Below are positions 24,240 through 35,800 of a stretch of 64,000 bases of DNA, piece after piece (positions within the stretch are counted from its first letter, which is position 1; each line of letters begins with the position of its first letter). Origin of the DNA: Mytilus trossulus (taxonomy: Eukaryota > Mollusca > Bivalvia > Mytilida > Mytilidae); contig NC_086386.1 of the NCBI RefSeq assembly GCF_036588685.1, positions 69,252,682-69,316,681 on the forward strand. Direction: 5' to 3'. The notes below the pieces were generated by a model, which saw only the letters and a program-made list of their open reading frames with translations, had not been told where the DNA came from and ran no database searches. The translations under genes were made by a program, and so were the position numbers.

Positions 24240-26330
24240 CAATGAGGCCATACATGTATATATTTACTTGATAAAGTATGTATGTTCAGTTTTGGTTGAT
24301 GCGGTCAAATAATGTTGTTATTAAAACAACTCAGTCTGATCATGCTGATACATGTATATCGAAACTACTGAAATGTGTTAGCAATTCAATATTTTGATAT
24401 ATAAAGAGGACATGCTGTTATTTGAATTATACAATCCATTGTGATTGGTTGTTGTCGCTTTGACACCTTTCGCTATTTCCTTTCTCAATTTTATAAGTGA
24501 TTTACTATGCAGCTATATAATTATCTATATATTAAGATTTACATAATACATTGTAATAAAGTGTAAATATGGTCAGTTTTAGTTGCTGCAGACACATAAT
24601 TTTGTTATACCAGTCTGTCTTCGGTATGAAAACTACTGATATTTGTGTATGATGCAATATTTTGATTTAAACGAGGACACGCTGACACTGTTAATTGATG
24701 CAAAAGAAATTAGGTGTTCCAATATTTCTATCATTTGTATTAATATACAATCAATCCTTACATAACAATATAACAGATTTACTATGCAACTAAAAAAGTT
24801 ACATAAAAAAGAGCAAATATGGTCAGTTTTGGCTGATGTAGTCATATATGGTCAGTTTTGGTTGATGCTGTCAAATATGGTCAGGTTTGATTGAGGCAGA
24901 CAAATAATTTCAGATATGAAATCTAACGATGTTTGTTTCTGATGCGATATTTTGAATAAAAGTAGGAAATGCTCGCACTCTCAATCGATGAAATTTTTTT
25001 TTTGTGGTCGTTAATTTCCAATATTGCAGTTATTTATATACTACAGTCCCTCTTGACCTAAAATTATAACTGAAGTACTGTGCAGCTATATAGACTTGCA
25101 TAAAAAAAGCAAATATGGTCAGTTTTGGTTGATGCGGTCAGTAGATTTTATTACACAACTCAGTCTAAAGTATGAAAAACTACTGATATTTGTTTACGAT
25201 TAAATACTTTGAATAAAAAGAAGACATGCTGGCACTATAAATTCATGCGAACGAAATTTTAAGGTCATCGTTTTCCAATATTGCTGTAACTTGTATATTA
25301 TAGTCCCTCTTGACCTAAAATTATAACTGAATTACTGTGCACCTATATAGATTTGCAGAAAAAAAGAGCAAATAAAGTAAGTTTAGATTTATTTGGTCAA
25401 AAGATTTTATTACATTACTCAGTCTGAAGTATGAAAACTACTGATATTTGTTTACGATTCAATACTTTGAATAAAAAGAGGACATGCTGGCACTTGAAAT
25501 TCATGCGAAAAAAATTTTGAGGTCATTGTTTTCCAATATTGCTGTAACTTGTATATTACAGTCCCTCTTGACCTAAAATTATAACTGAATTACTGTGCAG
25601 CTATATAGCTTTGCAGAAAGAATGAGCAAATAAGGTCAGTTTATATATAAAAAAGAAGATGTGGTATGATTACCAATGAGACAACTATCCACAATAGACC
25701 AAAATGACACAAACATTAACAACTATAGCTATATAGGTCACGGTATGGCCTTCAACAATGAGCAGAGCCCATACCGCATAGTCAGCTTAGATTGATGCGA
25801 TCAAAAGATTTTTTAACCCGACTCAGTCTGAAGTATGAAAACTACTGATATTTGTTTACGATTCAATACTTTGAATAAAAAGAGGACATGCTGGCACTTT
25901 AAATTCATGCGAACAAAAAATTGAGGTAATTTTTTTTCCAATATTGCTGTAACTTGTATATTACAGTCCCTCTTGACCTCAAATTATAACTGAATTACTG
26001 TGCAGCTATATAGATTTGCAGATAGAAAGAGCAAATAAGGTCAGTTTAGATGATGCGGTCAAAAGATTTTTGTATAACAGGTTCGTCCGAGGTATGAAAA
26101 CTACTCGTAAACAGATATCACATTTGTTTAAGATTCAATACTTTAAATCAAAAGAGGACATGCTAGTATTATAAATTGATTGCAAATAAAATTTTGAAAT
26201 CATTCAATGTTTGCCAATATAATTGGTATCCTTGCCTAAAACTAAACTGGATTCCTGCAGTGTGCAGCTAAATGTATATAGATTTATATGAAGAAATCAA
26301 ATATGGTCAGTTTAAGTTTATAGTGGATCG
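24240..26330. repeat. Minisatellite, unit about 250-285 bases, about eight copies
   Basis: Each unit includes ATGGTCAGTTTTGGTTGATG, GAAAACTACTGATATTTG, AGAGGACATGCTGGCAC and ACAGTCCCTCTTGACCT. Marker words fall at about 24285, 24570, 24818, 25113, 25369, 25632, 26034 and 26303. One unit is interrupted by the repeat at 25644-25780. Confidence 0.85.
25635..25789 (-). mobile_element. 137-bp mussel repeat inserted in the minisatellite
   Basis: The insert 25644-25780 lies between GTCAGTTTA (25635-25643) and GTCAGCTTA (25781-25789), a 9-base target duplication with one difference. It is the 3' part of the GCCGTATGGTGACC family in reverse orientation, ending in a TATA/T-rich tail. A 5'-truncated copy with a target duplication is what a LINE- or SINE-type insertion produces (inference). 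Confidence 0.75.
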
Positions 26331-26760
26331 ATGGCAGATCTAGAGGGGGCGACCCCTTTTTTTGGACGATCAATGCATTTGAATGAGGACATATAGTTGG
26401 GCCCCCTTTTTTTTCCTGAGTTGGGACCCCCAACCCCCACCCCCTTTTAAAACAACTGGATCCGCCGGAACAACGTATTACATTATAGATGGTCAGATAA
26501 TTTTGTTATTTAAAACGTGCCATCCTGACTCCCGGAATGACAAATGTAAAACAATTGAAATAATAATGCCTCCCCCCCCCCCCCATATTACTGACGGCCT
26601 AATTTATGTTAAAAAAAATGAAAGAAAAACAAATAATTTATGTAATACATCAACAAAAGAAAATCACTGAATAACAGGCTCCTGACTTGGAACAGTCACA
26701 TACATGCAGAATATGGCGGGATTAAACATGCAGTTCTCTTGTCGACGAAAAATTTGAAAT
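26330..26760. repeat. GC-rich mussel repeat fragments and a poly-C run
   Basis: GATCGATGGCAGATCTAGAG, long C and T runs at 26400-26450, C(13) near 26572, and GGCTCCTGACTTGGAACAG at 26678 resemble known mussel repeat pieces. The 95-codon frame across it is not supported as a gene. Confidence 0.5.
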
Positions 26761-26844
26761 AAAACCGGCAAAGTAGCAAAACTCTTTATAATATTAATCG
26801 CTATTTTGTCGTGCCTTTATATTTAGTCAAAGATTTCTTAAAAA

Positions 26845-27215
26845 TTATAAATCAATTCTAACCGTAGAATTTATAAATCAATTTTAGCAGTAGGATTTAT
26901 AAATCAATTCTAGCCGTAGAATTTATAAATCAATTCTAGCCGTACAATTTATAAATCAATTCTAGCCGTAGAATTTGTAATCAATTCTAACCGCAGAACT
27001 GTTCTAGAAGTAGAACTGACCAAAGATTTGGTTAGTTCTAGGTAGAACTGTCAGAATCAGTTCTAGGTAGAACTGTCCAAATCAGTTCTAGGTAGAACTG
27101 TCCAAATCAGTTCTAGCTAGAACTGACCAAGCTAGAACAGTTCTAACCTAGAACTGACTAAAAGGTGTCAGGCTGACAGTTCTACGTACTGTTCTAGAAC
27201 AGTTCTCCTGACAGA
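26845..27215. repeat. Right subterminal arrays of the 4.4-kb element
   Basis: First 26845-26990 has about five units of ATAAATCAATTCTAGCCGTA (28-29 base period), then 26990-27215 has GTTCTAGGTAGAACTGTC units matching the left end. Confidence 0.88.
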
Positions 27216-27258
27216 TTCTGACAGATTTAATGAGAGGTTAGAACTGATCTCCACTGTA

Positions 27259-28300
27259 TATATATTCAAAGATTCAAATGTTCAATATAGGCCATTGTCC
27301 ATTGTTCAATGAACCTTTCCCCTTAAGTCGTTGGTACATTTTGAAAGACTACTTTGTTTAGTAAGACAGGATTTACATATATCGAGTTATTTTGTATTTT
27401 TATGTATGCGGTTATTATTTATTGACAAAGATATGTCAATTCGCTATCGTACTTCTTTTGACTTTGGAAAAATAATAATCTGCTTCTTCATTTACTTGGT
27501 TGTTAATAACAACTTTAAAAAAACATGAAAACGCCCATAATTGTAGATTGTTTTAAACAATAAAAACTTCAAATCTCATTTTATTTTGAAATGCAAGCAT
27601 ATGTAAACATTCCAAATATATGCGTGTGGGGCACTGTTACTTAATATCAGTTTGAAAAAAGGAAGATAACATAGAAAATGGAAATGGGGAATGTGTCAAA
27701 GAGAAAACAACCCGACATAGCATACGCAAGTCCTAAAAATAAAATATATATACGTACAGGATAAACAAAGGCCAGATGCTTCTGACTACGGATAGGCTCC
27801 AAATTGCGGCTGTAATAAACATGTTTTGAGAGCTCCCAACCCTACCCCTATACAAAAAGTAAAATTAAAGAAATACTGAACTCCGAGGACAATTCATTAC
27901 AGAAAGTCCGAAATCATATGGCAAAATCAAAAGCTCAAATATATCAAACGAATGAATAACAACTGTCATATTCCTGAGTTGGTTCATGCTTTTTCTGATG
28001 TAGTTTTATAGCTGGCTAAACCTCTTACTTGTGTGACAGTCGTTCGATTTAATTATATTGACAACGATGCGTGAACAACACAAAATAGACATAATAAGTA
28101 AAAATGTTAAAAACAGGTGGGGGAGGGGGGATTTACACCAATCAAAGATGTATTATAATCTTAATCACAATAAAAAAAAATTAACAAAGAAACACAAAAG
28201 GCATATACATGTATCATATTTAGCAACCCCATTCATGGCTTTCTTGTTTGTGTATTTTATTCATGTATGTCAATCTCATTAAGGGTTGAAGATTTTTAGT
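27259..28300 (-). repeat. Mussel interspersed repeat block
   Basis: 27670-28090 holds GAAATGGGGAATGTGTCAAA, ATAAACAAAGGCCAGATGCT, AACTGTCATATTCCTGAGTT and ACAACGATGCGTGAACA, a recognisable mussel repeat. Similar text recurs at 31320-31500 and 32025-32480. Frames at 27331 and 28058 are not supported. Confidence 0.65.
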
Positions 28301-30400
28301 ACTTTGGCCGAATGGTTAGATTGATAATAACTCTTACGTAGAATTTGGTATTAAAATATAAACTCGATATGCACACAGATTTATCAATACAGACATTGAG
28401 TGATAGGTTGGTTTATAAAATGTCTGAAGCACAGTATTTGATTTATGCTAAAAACAAGAAAAAAACTTACAAAAAGGTTGCAGTGCCTAAATGTCTAAAG
28501 CGTTATGTCTCTCATCAGACGTAAGGTACAACACGACATTGTTTGTATGAGATTGTCATCAGTATTTTTCTGCTTAGAAATCTATACTGAGCGGAATGAA
28601 TCATACTTCTAGGAAAGATAATTGATTCTTTAACTTGAACGTAAAAAATGGAAATTTTCATTTTGTGCTAATGAGTGGTTCGTTTTATCTCTGTTTTTCA
28701 CCTGTCAAATTTAATCATATTAGTAAGCGACCATACCGGAGTACGTCATTTGCAAAGAACACAGCTTCTTGCTGATCTTCCTGTCATCATATAGTCAAAA
28801 TTCAAACTTGTAAGATTACTGATTGCACAAAAGTACTCAAAGCTAAACAAACACTATTTATGAACGTCAATGCATGCTTATAAACTCAACATTCTTTAAG
28901 ATTTATCGGTAATTTCTAAAAACTCAGATAGTGCGTTAAAACTAAGAACAAACCAAAACTCATTAGAAACTGCTAATGAAAAACCCTTTCTTTGAATATA
29001 TGCTTAAATAAAAAATGTTACTTTTGTGTTTGTTTTGTAAAATTGGGAAAAACAAGTAATCACTTTACCTTGAACTTGGTGAAATGTAAATACTTTGAAA
29101 CTTGAATGTAAATACAGTTATCTTGTTTCATCTTTTATCTTATAAAAAAAAGAAGAATGATACACTTAGGTAGTTGTGTACTACATCGCCGCTATGGTAG
29201 TGATACTACGGATAGGGTATATACCTCTACGTGTACAATACCGATTGCATTGTGGTTTATAACCATTCTATATATATATATAATGATTGTTGTATTTTTT
29301 GTAAGTTAACTGTAAAAAAGTTTAAAATCATTCAATAGATTCATGAAATTGCTTTACAACACCGCGAAGACACTTTCAAAGATTCTTACATTTCCGGTTT
29401 GGTTCAACTTTGTTATCGTTAATTGGTACTCGAACGACATACGCATATCATGTAGACGACACATCAAAATATGTTGTATACTTAACGATAAGCATGATAG
29501 TTTTAAGGTCTATTCGCTTCATTCATAAAATACATGAACGTATAACAAGAAAACTATATCACTTCAGGTAAATTTATATTTTAATCAGTAAATGGTTGTT
29601 ACAAACTTACACAGTTTCAAAAAAAAAACCCAAAAAAACGAAGTTATTTGAGATTCGAAATTTCAATAAATTCCAGAATTGGTATATGTGAAGTTTACGA
29701 TTTCAAACTTTTGTATTTCGGCGTCACTAGTAAGTCTTGTGTGGACTAAACGCACTTTTGGCGTATTGAATTTTAAACCAATTGCCTTTTGTTAGCTATG
29801 ATTCGTGTGTTTATTTGTCAATTGTGTTCTCCTATTTTTTTGTATTGTAGTCCTGTAATATTGACTAACCCTCTCTCATTAAGTGCCCACAAAGCATCAT
29901 TAAATAAGTGTAGTGTACACAAACGTTATATAAACAGTGAAGGAAGATGGTCACTGAAACATGGTTGGAAAATATATTGGAAGGGCTTCATATACTAAAT
30001 GCTAACGTATTTAAAACCATCTGTTGTCACTCAGTATATTTATTTTTAAGTGTATAGGAAGGTAATTGACTGTTTTTGGGCCGAAGACATTTATTATTGA
30101 ACAATGTTTTTTTTCAAAACAAGCATAAGGTTAAATTCTGTAAATTTCAAGTCTTTGATTTGATTAAGTATACCTTTGAACAAATGTAAGTAGCTCTGTT
30201 TATCCGTTCAACATTGAACTGTGTGGGATCTTCCGCAGGCTTTTATCCAATTTAGACATGTTTCCAGGTTGGATTTCTTCGGAAATGGCAAACAACGTTT
30301 ACCGTCCTGAAGTCGTTCCTTAGACAATTTCAGACATACGTCAATGTATGTCTGAGTCTTGTTGTGGCAACAAAAGTACGCGCGCGCATCTGTTATTTCA
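28301..30400. other. AT-rich stretch, no supported gene
   Basis: Contains a degenerate mussel repeat at 29715-29775, a TA run at 29270 and a perfect 10-bp-arm hairpin at 30330-30355 (TCAGACATAC / GTATGTCTGA, loop GTCAAT). Confidence 0.5.
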
Positions 30401-30419
30401 TTGGTCGATAATTTAGGTG

Positions 30420-30825
30420 ATTTCGATTCTAATAGGTCTTTTTAGTTTCATTTATAGACTACAAACATATGCTAATCATCATTTTTAAATGTATACGAAT
30501 GATTTTTGTTAAGGAACACATCAGTCAATCAAAGGATTTACGTTTGTTTCACTTTTAATGTATTTTCCTTTAAATAATCAAACACACGCATAATGCATGT
30601 GTTATCCATCTCTAGCTAGGGGTAGAACTGAGGTTCACATGGATACGGATTCAATGAGGTCTAATTATACACCTGCAAGTGAATATTCATCATTTATGTT
30701 TCGTATCTTTTTGATTGATAATGTTTGACAATTCCTCACTTTCATTAATGATTCAAAACAAAAAAAATCTTATTTTATATTTTTTTTTATATATCTCGTA
30801 GCTAGTGCTCCTTCACCAAATATAT
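30420..30825 (-). repeat. Decayed inverted copy of the 45.5-kb MITE
   Basis: The reverse complement matches 45498-45910, including CCCCTAGCTAGAGAT, ATGCATTATGCGTGTG and the end CGTAGCTAGTGC. The other half of the MITE is absent or unrecognisable. Confidence 0.75.
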
Positions 30826-32862
30826 CCATATACAATTCACCTCATATCACATTATAAAAAGTTTTTAGACAGCCAATAACTGATCTGAAAATGAAAGTTA
30901 AAGAATATCAAAATGTTAATGCAAAGTTATATTTGTATTTCAAGGACAATTGTAATCCAGTGTGTCGCACAGTGAAGTTCAAAGTATCTAACTTTGTAAA
31001 CGATAATACACATGTGACATGATATGATATGAAATAATAAGAATACCTTTATTGTCAATTCGCGGAAAAGCACCAAATAAGGTTTTATGAAATTTCAATG
31101 TCCTGAATATCACTAGACAAAGTTAATGTTATCGTTTTTAAACATTCTTTAAAATAAACTGAAAAACCCGGTAACATTCATACTTTGTTAATACAAGTTT
31201 ATACTAAGCAGAGCTATTAATTTGATATGCATCACAATAATATAAATTGATCGTTGATATAAAAGTATTTTACAAAAATACGTACTAAGATCTGAAGAAA
31301 ATTAAAAGTGGAAAGTTCTTAATTAATGGGCAAATTCACAAACTCAAGCACGGTTGGATAATAATTGCCATATTCCTGATTTGGTAAGGTTTTTTTTTTT
31401 GTAGAAAATGGTGGTTATACCTGGTTTTATAGCTAGCTAAACCTCTAGTTGTATGACAGTTGCATAAAATTATCATATTGACAGTTTTTTTCTAAGAGTT
31501 GTATATGTTACCTTTTTTCAAAAACCCAATACAAAATTAACGTAGGTAAGACATGTTGAAAAAAATTTGATCATTCGGATTTAAAAATAAAGAGTAGAAA
31601 GTAAAAAATTTCCATGCAACATTACCTGTGATACATTCAGAAAATTATTGCAAATATTCCGTAGCCGATGTGAGTCTTATATCTTGTTTGCATGGTACCT
31701 CCATTCTTGTGTCACCATTCCAACTGAGAGTTAACTGGGTTTAAATGTCCCACCGAGTCAATTCGCCAAACTTTTTATCACACACAGACTTTACTGTAGA
31801 ACATGAACAGTTAAGAGTGAAAAGAAAGCAGATCTAAGGGTTTAACAACTTCCAAAGTGGATTATACAAGTACTTGTTTATCGTGATATGGAAAATTATG
31901 CGCGTATTTTAATTGTACAATTGATTTTTTAATCTCGAGTTGAACCTTATGTTTGATCAGTAAGTTGAAATCATGTTTAGATGATAGTTTACTCATATAC
32001 TTGATTGCCTGATAGTCTCAAATTGAGAAAGGAAATGGGGAATGTGTCAAAGCGACAAAAAACCGATCATAGAGCAGACAACAGCCGAAGGCCACCAATG
32101 GGTCTTCAATTTAGCGAGAAACTCTCGCACCCAGAGATGTCCTTCAGATGACCCCTAAACAAATATGTATACTAGTTCAGTGATGATGGACGTCATACTA
32201 AACTCCGAATTATACAACAGAAACTGAAATTAAAAATCAAACAAGACTAACAAAGGCCTGATAGCCTAATAAGTTGCAGATTGACATAGATATTAGAAGG
32301 GATGGTTTAAGACCCACACAGAAGACTATCCGCCCAAGTCACAATTTGTTAAAGTAAACCATTATAGGTCAAAGTACGGCCTTTAACAAACAGCCTTGGG
32401 TCACATCAAACAGCAAGCTACAGATGGCTCCACAAATGACTAGTTTAAAACCGTTAAATCTGGAAAACCAACGTTCCAGTTTATTTAAAAAAAACGAGAA
32501 ACAAGAAAAACGTATCAATTAACGACCACAAATGAACATCAGGTGCCTAGATTGTTTATTATATATTCACATACATGTATGTATATATATGCACTGTGTT
32601 GGGACATTCTTTAAAACAGTCTGTTTATGTTTGAGAATTGGAGTATTCACCTGTTGAAATAAGTTACTAGTAGATCTATTATTAGGATACATTGACGTGT
32701 CGCTGGTATTTCAATGTATCTCGTGATCATGTGATATGAAATAACGAAAGTACCTTAATAATCAATTCGCGGAAAAAAACCGCATCATCAGACTTGATAA
32801 AATTACAATATCCTATAAACTATTCAATATGGAGCTTTGAAGAGTTACAAGTATCTTTGAAA
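30826..32862. other. Upstream of oxidase copy 2: repeats and a duplicated segment
   Basis: 31320-31500 and 32025-32480 are mussel repeats (AATGGGGAATGTGTCAAAG, CATACTAAACTCCGAATTAT, AAGTACGGCCTTTAAC). About 95 bases around 31015-31110 resemble 32715-32815: both contain GATATGAAATAA, a TACCTT-type word and TCAATTCGCGGAAAA. The second copy ends about 50 bases before the oxidase start codon. Confidence 0.6.
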
Positions 32863-32879
32863 ATGGACATTAGATACAG
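32863..32879 (+). CDS. Oxidase copy 2, coding exon 1 (17 nt)
   Basis: ATGGACATTAGATACAG then GTAATG. It encodes MDIRY plus two bases, joins in phase to exon 2 (Arg, GSILFIAVMLVLDF), and is aligned in length, phase and sequence with the 17-nt exon of copy 1. An in-frame ATG at 34939 exists, but the TTTGGTTTCAG at 34963-34973 looks like an acceptor and aligns with that of copy 1. Confidence 0.75.
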
Positions 32880-35800
32880 GTAATGTTTATTTTGTTGTAT
32901 AACAAACTGTCATATTAAATATTTTCTAGTCCCGATGTATCTAAATGATTTGTATTCTGGTAAAATAAATTAATACGAAATATTTTTTACATTCTGAAGC
33001 TCCATTTGTTATTCAATTTTACATGTAAGTTTCATATTGACAGTGTTTCCTTTCAACTAAAAATACTTACATTATATGATGAATAAGAATAATGTATCTA
33101 TTAGAAGATGTTGTTGATTATTATCTATTTAATCCATTAAAGAGATGAAAAACAAATAAAATTCCATGTACATGTACCTTCATATTTTGCGAATTTCTAC
33201 ATGCCTTATCAGTTATGACTGTTCGATGTCTTAACTGCATGTATCATGTATAATTAGTGCTTAGAAAATTAATCTTACAATGTTAGGGTAAATCTGATTC
33301 TGAACATCAACCTCGAGCGGAGTTTGTACCTGTACTTCTCACTGCAACGACAACACTTACTCAAAATGCACAGACGCCTTATCTCCTACTTTTCAAAATC
33401 AGCTTTCGTATCGGTATGTATCACACAAGGACATCTTATCAGAATACACGATTGCTCATCTACTCGTCTCTTCGGTATAAGGATGCAAGCTATATTTTAT
33501 TGTAGTTTTATACACATGCGCACGATCTTAATGTTTATATTATTAAGTTATTTCCATCGTTATCTTTTAAAATATATACATTTAAGCAGCTAACATAACT
33601 TTTATTATATTTTTTATAAAACAACACCTTTAGTCCCTGCTCGTAGTTTTTAAACTTATCAAATTTAAAATAAAATGAACAGACTACTCGGGGAGGAAAC
33701 GGGAGTAGCCCAAGTTTTTTTTATCATATTTTCGTACGCTTCAGCCTATAAAAATACTGTATTTGTCCTATTCGAATCGAAATAATTCCTTTATGACATG
33801 AAGGAATTATTTCTTAAACAAAATCAAAATGTAATTGTTATATAATTAAACTCCAACATAAAAAACATATATTAAGTAAAATTATTCTTTTTATGCAAAA
33901 AAAATGTATGCGATTACAATCTTTTGTTAAACATGATAATACTTATCGTTGCCTTTCAAGGATAAACTAAGTTTCTGATACTCAATTGTTAAATTAATAA
34001 AAATGCAAATATAGAATGTTACATATAGTCCCATTGATTTCCGGTATAAATACTGCTATGTAAATAACATCTTGAAGATACCAGCGGTGTCTCTTCCTTG
34101 ATTTATTTTAAACTGCTAAGTTTGTGTAAATAATTATCTTTTTGATATTCACTTATACGTGAAATGGTGTAATATTATAAGCTCGACGTTTTAATCAAAA
34201 TGTTGTTAAAATAGAACGTTATTTGTCTGCACCGAAACATGCGCAGTTTAATAATAAGCCCATCATTCCAGTAGCATCTGCATATGGTGTATATATATAC
34301 TCAATTTCCAGAACTTGTGATTCATATAATAATTCCCGTGAAAGAAAATTGCAGCTTACAATGATATTGTTGCACCAAGGATACCCTGAGGTGACGTCAT
34401 CCTTTCGTTATGTTTTATAGACTTCCATCACGAGTTGGTTGACCGCTGAGGACTTTGTTTCACTTATGAAATGTTATCACAGTTAAATTCATAAAAATTT
34501 GACATCAAACCGCACCACTTGAACTTTGATAAAGTTTAGATATGAACAAAGCAACTTTAGATAATTTTTTTTTAACTTTATGGTGATATCAGTGTTGAAT
34601 ATTAATTTGATTGTTTGTCTTACATACACTGTTTTAATAAGATATTCACGATATAATGGTAATGCAAATCATGAAAAATAAATCAATGATATCATTAGTT
34701 ATGTTGTGAAAAAGGGACCAATAACAATATGACAATCAGATACCATGTGTCGATTATTGACATAATATACAGGTGGCTAATGAAAAGTTACCCAAAAACT
34801 AAACAACAATTAACAGTTAATCAATGCAGGATACAAAACCACTACAAAGACACTACAAATAAAGATAACTCGAGCTATTGAATTCACAGATGAACATCGT
34901 CTTTTTTTTTATCAAATTTTAACATTACATGTATTCTAATGATATACACTTATTTGTATTCATTTGGTTTCAGAGGTTCTATTCTTTTCATAGCTGTTAT
35001 GCTAGTTTTGGATTTTACTACATCAGAAATGACGGATAAAGATTTGTTTGATCAACTACAAAAAAATGGAACCGCTTGTAAAGAAGGAACATGTAGAGAG
35101 ACCGACTTAATTTGTGAATGCTTTCTGACTGTAAACCATAAACTTAGTATGATTTACAAAGGACCCAATTCATCACAGGCAATACTGTTAAAGCCATTAA
35201 ATGGACGGGCTGTTAACTATCTTACTGGACAGACATACGATCAACAAATAGAAGACACATTTGTTTTAGCGGATGGAAATCACTCAAAAATAGTTATATT
35301 ACTAAATGGACGATTTCCTGGACCTCCCATTACTGCGTATGAATATCAAGATATAATTGTACACGTTCGTAACCTGTTGCATACGGATGCTGTTACCATT
35401 CACTGGCATGGTATGCAACAGAAAGGTACACCTTGGTCCGATGGGGTAGCCTTTGTTTCCCAATGTCCTATACTACCAGGGCAAAATGTCACATACAAGT
35501 TCAAAGGAAAACCGTTTGGAACCAGTTTTTACCATGCCCATATTGGGGATCAAAGGACAATGGGTCTGTATGGACCGTTGATTATTCTTCCACTGAGTGG
35601 TCAAAATATTTCGCAGCCCCAAAAAGGAAGCAATGTATTTGTAGTAGCTATACAAGACTGGAATCATAATGACGATGCCGATGTTCTGTACCAGAAAATG
35701 TTGGTAGGTGATTACGACATGAACACAGGACGTCTATATAACACAACGTCAGACTTATCTGGTGCCATGTACAGTAGATTCCAATTCCATTCCGGTCTTA

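Larger units (their letters stand above)
22842..27256. mobile_element. 4.4-kb non-coding TIR element with TA target site
   Basis: The ends CAGTGGAGATCA(C/G)TTCTAACC... are inverted repeats of 29 bases with one mismatch (22842-22870 and 27228-27256), flanked by TA at 22840-22841 and 27257-27258. Just inside both ends are arrays of GTTCTAGGTAGAAC units. The interior has a large hairpin (23964-24128), a minisatellite of about 260 bases (24240-26330) and an A-T repeat (26845-26990). No transposase is visible, so it is non-autonomous. TA target use is shared by Tc1/mariner-like and other groups, and I do not assign it. Confidence 0.85.

Noticed and set aside
34939..34973. ATG at 34939 as the start of oxidase copy 2
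   Set aside because: The stretch ends in TTTGGTTTCAG, which aligns with the acceptor of copy 1. An upstream 17-nt exon of the right phase exists in both copies.
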